A stretch of 64,000 nucleotides of DNA, taken from positions 248,001-312,000 of the forward strand of contig CBDCJX010000009.1 in the NCBI GenBank assembly GCA_965218045.1. The letters are read 5' to 3'. Under the pieces are notes generated by a model, which was not told the origin of the DNA, ran no database searches, and was given only the letters and a program-made list of their open reading frames with translations. Numbering within the stretch: the first letter of the stretch is position 1; each line of letters begins with the position of its first letter. Both the position numbers and the translations under genes were made by a program. Positions 58,117 through 64,000 of the stretch are shown one piece after another. The stretch is from CAVRCA01 sp965218045 (GTDB taxonomy: Bacteria; Pseudomonadota; Alphaproteobacteria; Acetobacterales; Acetobacteraceae).

Positions 58117-58167
58117 TCGGTGCTCCTCGGCCGGAACCGCGTGCTCGCGGTGACGCGGAGCCGGGTG

Positions 58168-58183
58168 TGCAAGCAGCGGGCCA
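58168..58183 (-). promoter_or_regulatory. Sigma-54 promoter for fliK-flgD
   Basis: On the minus strand TGGCCCGCTGCTTGCA matches the sigma-54 consensus TGGCACG-N4-TTGCA at all but one key base, with GG-N10-GC spacing. The start site would lie about 41 nt before the fliK ATG. It faces away from the flgE promoter in the same 256-bp region. Confidence 0.7.
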
Positions 58184-58325
58184 CGCAAACGGCTTCCCAC
58201 CACGCCCGGAACCCCGGGCTGCAACGGCCGCCACCCGGCAGCAAATGCCCGGCCGGAGTTGCCGCGTACCCGTCCTGATCGGTCCTTCCCGCTCGGCTGG
58301 AGGGCGGATTTCCAAGCCGACCGCG

Positions 58326-58341
58326 TTGGCACGGTTCCTGC
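58326..58341 (+). promoter_or_regulatory. Sigma-54 promoter for flgE (flgE-flgK-flgL)
   Basis: TTGGCACGGTTCCTGC carries a perfect -24 element (TTGGCACG) and a -12 CTGC, with GG-N10-GC spacing. It lies 32 bp before the flgE ATG, so the start site should be about 20 nt before the ribosome-binding site. It fits activation of hook genes by the FlbD-type protein encoded at 50328. Confidence 0.75.
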
Positions 58342-58372
58342 CTTTGCTCCGGCGAACTCGCAGGAGGTATCG

Positions 58373-59677
58373 ATGTCCCTGTTCGGCGCCATGAGTACCG
58401 CGATCAGCGGGCTGACTGCGCAATCCGGCGCATTCAGCAATATCAGCGACAACGTCGCCAACAGCCAGACGGTCGGTTTCAAACGTACCGATACGAGCTT
58501 TGTCGACTACTTGACGACCAGCACCGCCTCGGTGAACGATTCCGGCGCGGTCGTCGCGCGCCCGGACTATGTCAACAATGTCCAAGGCACCGTCAAGCAG
58601 ACCGACAACCCGCTCGCGCTGGCGATCGCCGGCCAGGGGTTCTTCCCGGTCAGCCAGCAGAATGGCGACAAGCAAGGGCTGCCCACCTTCAGCGCGCAGC
58701 AATACTTCACGCGCGCCGGCGACTTCACGATGAACAAGGACGGCTACCTCGTGAACAGCGCCGGCAACTTCCTGAACGGCTGGTCGGTGGACCCGAGCTC
58801 GGGGGCGGTGAACCGCAACGTCGTGGCGCCGATCGAGATCAACCAGACCGTGTTCAAGCCGGTGGCGACCTCGGGGGTGACGTTGTCGGCCAATCTGCCG
58901 GCGACGCCCACACCGGGCTCGAACATCTCCTCGCAGATCCAGGTGTACGACGCGCTCGGCACCGCGCACGAGGTTTCGCTCGACTGGACGCAGAATGCCG
59001 CCAGCGACTGGACCGTCGCGGTGAACGCGCCCGACGCGAGCTCGCCCAATCTCGGCGGGGCCGAGGTGATGTTCGGCGCCGCCAGCGGCAACGGCGTGCC
59101 CGCGGGAACGGTCGGCGACATCAGGAACGTGAGCGGGACGGTGACAACCCCGGGTTATTCGCCCGGCAATACCGCGATCCTGAATTTCACCGCCGATTTC
59201 GGCTCGGGACCGCAGACGATCTCACTCGACCTGGGCACCTACGGACAGTCCAGCGGCGTCACGCAGTACTCGGGTACCGACTACAGCCTGCGCGGCCTGT
59301 CGCAGAACGGCGTGCCGCCCGGCAGCTTCAGCAGCGTGTCCACCAACACGGGTGGTGATATTATCGTGAATTACGATAATGGACAGTCGCGCACTATAGC
59401 TCGTGTGCCGATCGTCACGTTCAGCAACTCGGACGCGCTGCAGCGCCAGAACGGCGAGGCGTTCACCGCGACGATCGAATCGGGCACGCCGCTCGCAGAC
59501 GATGCCGGCAGCAACGGCGCCGGCAAGCTGGTCACCAGCTCGGTGGAAAGCTCGAACGTCGACATCGCGAACGAATTCAGCAAATTGATCGTCGCGCAGC
59601 GCGCGTATTCGGCGAACACCAAGATGGTGACCACCGCCGACGAGCTGCTGCAGCAGACGATCGACATGAAGCGTTGA
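58373..59677 (+). CDS. flgE: Flagellar hook protein FlgE
   Basis: FlgE builds the hook. From ATG 58373 (AGGAGG upstream) the 434-residue protein starts MSLFGAMSTAISGLTAQSGA. It has the rod/hook N-terminal motif SGLTAQSGAFSNISDNVANS, the middle hook domains, and the C-terminal SSVESSNVDIANEFSKLIVA with QRAYSANTKMVTTADELLQQ. An open frame of 38 codons lies upstream without homology. The downstream genes flgK and flgL are 16 and 10 bp apart. Confidence 0.96.
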   Translation: MSLFGAMSTAISGLTAQSGAFSNISDNVANSQTVGFKRTDTSFVDYLTTSTASVNDSGAVVARPDYVNNVQGTVKQTDNPLALAIAGQGFFPVSQQNGDKQGLPTFSAQQYFTRAGDFTMNKDGYLVNSAGNFLNGWSVDPSSGAVNRNVVAPIEINQTVFKPVATSGVTLSANLPATPTPGSNISSQIQVYDALGTAHEVSLDWTQNAASDWTVAVNAPDASSPNLGGAEVMFGAASGNGVPAGTVGDIRNVSGTVTTPGYSPGNTAILNFTADFGSGPQTISLDLGTYGQSSGVTQYSGTDYSLRGLSQNGVPPGSFSSVSTNTGGDIIVNYDNGQSRTIARVPIVTFSNSDALQRQNGEAFTATIESGTPLADDAGSNGAGKLVTSSVESSNVDIANEFSKLIVAQRAYSANTKMVTTADELLQQTIDMKR

Positions 59678-59693
59678 GTTCGGGCCCGATCCG

Positions 59694-61232
59694 ATGAGCC
59701 TCGACGCCGGCCTGACGATCGCGACCGGGAGCCTGGCGAACATCAACCGCCAGCTCGCGCTGGTGTCGCAGAATGTCGCCAACGCTTCCACGCCGGGCTA
59801 CGTGCGGGAGACGGCGACGCAGACCACGCTGACCGCCGACGGCATCGGCATGGGCGTGCGGTCCGGGCCGGCGCAGCGCAGTCTCGACACGGTGCTGCAA
59901 CAAGGTGTCTGGACACAGAACGCAACGGTCGCCGGGCTGCAGACGCGGCAGGCGGCGTTGCAGGTGATCGACGCGGTGCTGGGCACGCCCGGCCAGGGCA
60001 GCGACCTGCCGAGCCTGCTCGGCCAGGTGCAGGACGCGTTCACCGCGCTGTCGAGCTCGCCCGGCAGCCAGACGCAGCAGCGCGCGGTGGTCAGCGCCGC
60101 CGACGCGCTGGCCACCGGCATCAACGCATTGAGCAGCACCTACGGCACCCAGCGGCAGGCGGCGCAGGACACGATGGTCGCGGACGTGAAATCGCTCAAC
60201 GCGGCACTCGGCACGATCGGCGCGCTGACCCAGCAGATCATCGACCTCAAGGCGCGCGGCCAGAGCACGGCCGATCTGGAGAACCAGCGCGACACCGCCG
60301 TGCACACGGTCTCCGAGCTGGTCGGTGTCAAGACGCTCGAGCAGGAGAACGGCAACATCCTGCTGCTCACGGCTTCCGGCATGGGCTTGCCGACGCGCAC
60401 CGCGAACCCGTTCTCGGTGGATGCCGCGAGCGTCGGGGCGGGGGCATACTACCCTGGTGGCGGCTTGCCGGGGATCAGGCTTGGCGGCGCCGACGTCACC
60501 TTGCAGCTTACCGGCGGCACGCTCGGCGCCCATATCGCGTTGCGCGACACGACCTTGCCGACCTATCAGGCCGAGCTCGACGAGCTCGCGCACACTCTGG
60601 CCGGACGGTTCGACGCCCAGGGGTTGCGGCTGTTCAGCGACCCGGCCGGCGCGGTGCCGAGCGGCGGCGGCGTGCCGGTGCAGGCGGGCTACGTCGGCTT
60701 CGCCAGCGAGATCACAGTCAATCCCGCCGTGCGCGCCGACCCGTCCTTGGTGCGCGACGGCACGCAGGCGGTCGCGGGCAGTCCCGGCGGCGCCAGCGCG
60801 TTCGCGCCCAACCCCCCCGGCGGCCCGGCCGGCTTCGCGACCATGATCACGCGCGTGCTCGACTACGCGTTCGGCACCGAGGCGCAGAGCGGGGTGGCGC
60901 AGAGCGGGGTGGCGCAGCCGGCGGTCGCGACAGCAGGGCTCGGGCCGACCGGCACCCTCGCCAGCCCCTACGCCGCGCCGGCCAGCCTCGGCGCGCTCGC
61001 AGCCACCCTGGTGGGCGCGCAATCGCAGGACAGCGCCAACGCGACCAGCCGGCTCGGCACGGAGGCGGCGGTGCAGACCACGTTGCAGAGCAAGCTTACC
61101 ACCGCGAGCGGCGTCAGCATGGATACCGAGATGGCGAGCATGGTGCAGTTGCAGAACGCCTACAGCGCCAACGCGCGGATCATCACCGCGGTGCAGGCGA
61201 TGTGGAACCAGCTGCTCAACGCGGTGCAGTAA
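59694..61232 (+). CDS. flgK: Flagellar hook-associated protein FlgK
   Basis: FlgK (HAP1) joins hook and filament. The 512-residue protein starts MSLDAGLTIATGSLANINRQ. It has the hallmark SQNVANASTPGYVRETATQT near residue 25, the central IIDLKARGQSTADLENQRDT, and the C-terminal GVSMDTEMASMVQLQNAYSA with NARIITAVQAMWNQLL. A 15-bp direct repeat near 60892-60921 encodes tandem QSGVA units. It is 16 bp behind flgE. Confidence 0.95.
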   Translation: MSLDAGLTIATGSLANINRQLALVSQNVANASTPGYVRETATQTTLTADGIGMGVRSGPAQRSLDTVLQQGVWTQNATVAGLQTRQAALQVIDAVLGTPGQGSDLPSLLGQVQDAFTALSSSPGSQTQQRAVVSAADALATGINALSSTYGTQRQAAQDTMVADVKSLNAALGTIGALTQQIIDLKARGQSTADLENQRDTAVHTVSELVGVKTLEQENGNILLLTASGMGLPTRTANPFSVDAASVGAGAYYPGGGLPGIRLGGADVTLQLTGGTLGAHIALRDTTLPTYQAELDELAHTLAGRFDAQGLRLFSDPAGAVPSGGGVPVQAGYVGFASEITVNPAVRADPSLVRDGTQAVAGSPGGASAFAPNPPGGPAGFATMITRVLDYAFGTEAQSGVAQSGVAQPAVATAGLGPTGTLASPYAAPASLGALAATLVGAQSQDSANATSRLGTEAAVQTTLQSKLTTASGVSMDTEMASMVQLQNAYSANARIITAVQAMWNQLLNAVQ

Positions 61233-61242
61233 GGCAATCGGC

Positions 61243-62325
61243 ATGAGCGCGACAATCGGCGGCATCGCGAATTACGGCACCTTGGGCCGGCTGATCGACG
61301 ACAGCGCGAGCACACGCGCCAAGCTGAACACGTTGACCCAGCAGGAGGCCACCGGCCGCATCGGCGACAGCTATGCCGCGTTGGGACAGGGGGCGCGCGT
61401 CTCGCTCGACCTGCGCCCGGCGATGGCGCACGCGACGACGTTGCAGGACAACATCGACGCCGCCACCGGGCGGATGCAGGTCACGCAGACCGCGATGACG
61501 CAGATCCAGTCGATCGCGTCGACCCTGTTCGCGCAGCTTAACACGCTGAACAGCCTCAGCGCCGAGGGCGTGGACACCACGGCGGCGGCGGCCCGACAGG
61601 CGTTGCAGGACGTCGCCGGCATCCTCAACAGCCGGAATGGTGACGTCTACGTCTTCGCCGGCCAGGATACCACCAACCCGCCGGTCCCCGACCCGGACCA
61701 GATCCTCGCCAGCGGCTTCTACACCCAGATCAACGCCGCGGTCGCGGGGCTCGGTGCCAGCGCCGGCGCGGTCACCAGCGCGACCTTGGGTGTCGCCGCC
61801 TCGAACGCCGCCGGCACCTCGCCGTTCTCCGCCAGCCAGTCGCAGCCCGCCGGCGCGATCCCGACCGCGACGGTGGCGGTCGGCCCGGACCAGCGTCGAC
61901 CGGTCGGGTTGCTGGCGAGCGCCAACACGCTGGCGACCTCGAGCGGCGGCTCGACCACCGGCTCGTACATGCGCGACGTGATGCGGGCGCTGGCCACGGT
62001 GGGCTCGCTCACCAGCGGCCAGATCAGCGCCGGCGGGTTCCAGGACCTGATCCAGGACACGCGCACCAGCCTCGGCGCCGCCATGTCGGCGATGAGCGAG
62101 GAAGCAGCGACCTTGGGCGACGCGCAAACGCGGCTCGGGACGACGAAGACGCGGCTCTCGGAGACGTCGATCGCGCTCGCCGGCCAGGTCTCCTCCGTCG
62201 AGGACGTCGACATGGCGGCGACCTTGTCGCGGATCACCCTGCTGCAGACGCAGTTGCAAGCGTCCTACCAGCTCATTTCGGGGATGAACAGCCTCTCGCT
62301 CGCCCGGTTCCTGAGCGGCGGCTGA
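61243..62325 (+). CDS. flgL: Flagellar hook-associated protein FlgL (flagellin-like)
   Basis: FlgL (HAP3) is the second junction protein between hook and filament. The 360-residue protein starts MSATIGGIANYGTLGRLIDD. It has flagellin-like ends (ATTLQDNIDAATGRMQVTQT, and at the C-terminus VEDVDMAATLSRITLLQTQL with QASYQLISGMNSLSLARFL). The middle is Ala/Gly-rich. It lies 10 bp after flgK and before flagellin. The call rests on operon position plus the conserved terminal helices. Confidence 0.9.
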   Translation: MSATIGGIANYGTLGRLIDDSASTRAKLNTLTQQEATGRIGDSYAALGQGARVSLDLRPAMAHATTLQDNIDAATGRMQVTQTAMTQIQSIASTLFAQLNTLNSLSAEGVDTTAAAARQALQDVAGILNSRNGDVYVFAGQDTTNPPVPDPDQILASGFYTQINAAVAGLGASAGAVTSATLGVAASNAAGTSPFSASQSQPAGAIPTATVAVGPDQRRPVGLLASANTLATSSGGSTTGSYMRDVMRALATVGSLTSGQISAGGFQDLIQDTRTSLGAAMSAMSEEAATLGDAQTRLGTTKTRLSETSIALAGQVSSVEDVDMAATLSRITLLQTQLQASYQLISGMNSLSLARFLSGG

Positions 62326-62362
62326 CCATGTTGTTGGCCTTCACGCTCCATCAACCTTTCCG

Positions 62363-62397
62363 CCCCAATATGGGGTCAACGCCCGCAAAAATGCGGG
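62363..62397 (+). promoter_or_regulatory. Paired hairpins in flagellin 5' leader
   Basis: CCCCA-ATA-TGGGG (62363-62375) is followed closely by CCCGCA-AAAA-TGCGGG (62382-62397), 36 bp before the flagellin ATG. In Caulobacter FlbT acts on the flagellin mRNA leader, and FlbT is encoded just downstream here. These hairpins are therefore candidates for its target. The function is inferred. Confidence 0.45.
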
Positions 62398-62433
62398 ACA
62401 TTCGAAACGCTTGGACGAAATAGGTAAGAAACC

Positions 62434-63279
62434 ATGTCGCTCAATTCGATCAACACCAATACCGGCGCGATGGTCGCGCTGCAGTCGCTCAACAACACCG
62501 CCAGCTCGCTCGCGATGACACAGAAGAAGATCTCGACCGGCCTTCGCGTGGCGGACGCCACCGATGACGGCGCGGCCTTCGTCATCGCCCAGCGCGTGCG
62601 GTCCGACGTCGGCGCGCTCACCAGCGCCAATGAGCAGCTCGGCAACGTCAAGGGCCTGCTGTCAACCACCGTTACCGGCCTCACCAGCGTATCCGACCAG
62701 ATGAACAAGATGCGCGACATGCTGGTCAAGCTGGCGGACGGCAACACGCAAGGCGACGCCCGCAAGCAGGACATCGCCAACTACAATACGATGCTCGCCA
62801 GCATGAAAAGCGACGTCACTGACTCAACCTACTACGGCCGGACGCTGATCTCCAACATCGGCGCGGCGGCCAGCGGCTTCAGCAGCGTCAACGTCGTTCG
62901 CAACGAAATCGGTGCGCAATATCACATCACGACGTTCGACGGCTCGGCCCTGGTCGGATCGCTGGCCATCGCCAGCAACATCACGGCCACCGCCGCCGCC
63001 GCGCTGATCACCAGCACCGGCTCGTTCATCGGCAAGTTCAACTCGGTCAGCTCCCAGTTGAACAACTATGGCGCCGCGTCGAACTACGTGGACCACCAGG
63101 TCAGCTTCAACAATTCCAAGATCGACTCGCTCAACGCCGGCATGGGTTCGCTGATCGATGCCGACCTGGCCAAGGAATCGGCGAAGCTCCAGGCGTTGCA
63201 GATCCGCCAGCAGCTCGGCACCCAGGCGCTCTCCATCGCCAACCAGGCGCCGCAGTCCCTGCTCAGCCTGTTCAAGTAA
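62434..63279 (+). CDS. fliC: Flagellin
   Basis: The filament subunit, 281 residues, starts MSLNSINTNTGAMVALQSLN. It has conserved N-terminal (MTQKKISTGLRVADATDDGA) and C-terminal (QVSFNNSKIDSLNAGMGSLI, then LQIRQQLGTQALSIANQAPQ) helical domains and a short central part. This is the small alphaproteobacterial type without a D3 domain. An AGGTAAG element precedes the ATG. It is followed by flbT and flaF, its known translational and secretion regulators. Confidence 0.96.
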   Translation: MSLNSINTNTGAMVALQSLNNTASSLAMTQKKISTGLRVADATDDGAAFVIAQRVRSDVGALTSANEQLGNVKGLLSTTVTGLTSVSDQMNKMRDMLVKLADGNTQGDARKQDIANYNTMLASMKSDVTDSTYYGRTLISNIGAAASGFSSVNVVRNEIGAQYHITTFDGSALVGSLAIASNITATAAAALITSTGSFIGKFNSVSSQLNNYGAASNYVDHQVSFNNSKIDSLNAGMGSLIDADLAKESAKLQALQIRQQLGTQALSIANQAPQSLLSLFK

Positions 63280-63300
63280 GAGGTCGTCCAGGAGGTCGTC

Positions 63301-63327
63301 GGCAGCGGGCGCTTCGGCCCCGCTGCC
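63301..63327 (+). terminator. Hairpin after flagellin
   Basis: GGCAGCGGG pairs perfectly with CCCGCTGCC across a 9-base loop, 21 bp after the flagellin stop. There is no T tract, so it may protect the mRNA end or act only as a partial terminator before flbT. Confidence 0.5.
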
Positions 63328-63386
63328 GCAGCCTGATCGTTCGTGGCCGGACGAGCGCTTCCGGCGCGCCAACCAGGAAGGGGCGC

Positions 63387-63827
63387 ATGTCTAATCTGGT
63401 TCTGGAGTTGCGCCAAGGCGAGATGATGATCGTCAACGGCGCGCCGATCCGCTTTCGCACAAAATCGCGCATCGAGCTGACCGCGAAGGCACGTTTCCTA
63501 TTCGGCAAGCAGATCATGGCACCCGACCAGGCCGACAGCCCGGCAAGGCGCATCTACTTCGCCCTACAGTCGGCTTATATCGGCTCCGACGAGGAACGTC
63601 CGCGCGGGCTTGCCGCCGCGCGCGAGCTCATCGAGGCATTCAAGAAGGCGACCACGTCGGCGCTGGCCCGCGAGATCCTTGATCGCGCGCTCGCCTGTGC
63701 CGAGCTGGATGATTGCTATCAGGCGCTGAAGCTGGCGCGACGGATCATCCGCCACGAGGACACCGTCCTCGGCAGGGTGGCGCCGGCGGCGCGGCCAACC
63801 CCCACCCTCGAAGAGCAGAGAGCGTGA
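63387..63827 (+). CDS. flbT: Flagellar biosynthesis repressor FlbT
   Basis: FlbT is a post-transcriptional regulator of flagellin mRNA in alphaproteobacteria. The 146-residue protein starts MSNLVLELRQGEMMIVNGAP, the usual FlbT opening. It contains IRFRTKSRIELTAKARFLFG, RRIYFALQSAYIGSDEERPR and the helical ALAREILDRALACAELDDCY. AGGAAGG lies before the ATG. Its stop overlaps the flaF start (TGATG). In Caulobacter FlbT and FlaF have opposing roles, FlbT as repressor and FlaF needed for flagellin synthesis. Confidence 0.94.
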   Translation: MSNLVLELRQGEMMIVNGAPIRFRTKSRIELTAKARFLFGKQIMAPDQADSPARRIYFALQSAYIGSDEERPRGLAAARELIEAFKKATTSALAREILDRALACAELDDCYQALKLARRIIRHEDTVLGRVAPAARPTPTLEEQRA

Positions 63828-64000
63828 TGAACCGACAGACGCTCGCGAACCGGGCCTACCAGGCGTCGACCGCGCATCGCAGCCTGCGCGAGCAGGAGGC
63901 GGACGTGTTCCGCCGCGCCAACGGCGCATTGCGCGCGGCGCGCAGCGAGGGACCGATTCCGCGCGTCCGCGCGCTCGCCGACAATCGCCGCCTGTGGATG
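63827..64000 (+). CDS. flaF: Flagellar biosynthesis regulator FlaF (partial, runs off right edge)
   Basis: The first 58 codons, MNRQTLANRAYQASTAHRSL and onward to PRVRALADNRRLWM, match the FlaF start (an ANRAYQ-like motif and a basic helical stretch). FlaF is small, so roughly half is inside the window. It overlaps the flbT stop. An upstream GTG at 63824 would add one residue. Confidence 0.85.
   Translation, partial: MNRQTLANRAYQASTAHRSLREQEADVFRRANGALRAARSEGPIPRVRALADNRRLWM

Noticed and set aside
60892..60921. Tandem 15-bp repeat in flgK as a regulatory or phase-variable site
   Set aside because: The unit is a multiple of three, occurs only about twice and lies in a variable region of FlgK; copy-number change would not switch the gene off.
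59577..61265. 562-codon minus-strand frame opposite flgK
   Set aside because: flgK has clear N- and C-terminal signatures; the opposite frame is a shadow.
62371..62388. Sigma-54 promoter before flagellin (TGGGGTCAACGCCCGCA)
   Set aside because: The GG-N10-GC spacing can be forced, but the -24 and -12 bases do not match the consensus, and it overlaps the hairpins.

Overview
The window is GC-rich and reads as the chromosome of an alphaproteobacterium, most likely of the Acetobacteraceae/Rhodospirillales. The evidence is the FlbD/FlbT/FlaF flagellar regulators, the pcm-tolC-popZ-valS gene order and the abundance of ISAs1, IS701, IS66 and IS30-type debris. The family-level call is an inference from gene content.

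Layout. (1) 1-16478: a transcription/translation block on the minus strand, rplK-rplA-rplJ-rplL-rpoB-rpoC, then an ISAs1-type insertion remnant, then rpsL-rpsG-tuf-rpsJ-rplC (rplC runs off the left edge). fusA is missing from its usual place between rpsG and tuf, and secE-nusG are missing upstream of rplK. (2) 16479-20245: ilvD, then an IS701-type transposase remnant split by an internally deleted IS66 element with an 8-bp target duplication. (3) 20252-29106: a sugar or polyol catabolic island. It holds a ribose-type ABC importer (binding protein, permease, ATPase), a DUF2291 protein, a zinc dehydrogenase, separate DhaL and DhaK kinase subunits, and divergently an RpiB-type isomerase and a SorC-family regulator. 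Together they would import a polyol or ketose, oxidise it, phosphorylate the ketose and isomerise it to an aldose phosphate. The gene set matches the logic of D-threitol to erythrose-4-phosphate breakdown, but the substrate is inferred. The island is bounded by IS debris on both sides. (4) 29108-31407: IS30 and ISAs1 fragments and one intact IS3-family element. (5) 31476-37486: valS, popZ, tolC, pcm and tRNA-Cys. (6) 37526-46444: an ExeA-like ATPase with a periplasmic C-terminal domain, a small lipoprotein, a DUF35/thiolase-like pair, tRNA-Leu, an IS630 remnant, an SDR protein, an M20 amidohydrolase, a small secreted protein, a GT61 glycosyltransferase and several gene fragments or small frames.

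(7) 46441-64000: flagellar genes. The minus-strand run is fliF-fliG-fliH-fliN-flbD-flhA-flhF-flhG, where flhA as given carries two 1-nt frameshifts. The minus-strand pair fliK-flgD and the plus-strand run flgE-flgK-flgL-flagellin-flbT-flaF diverge from a region with two well-formed sigma-54 promoter motifs. This fits FlbD-controlled late flagellar expression, with FlbT/FlaF acting on flagellin. No CRISPR array, rRNA or defence system was seen.
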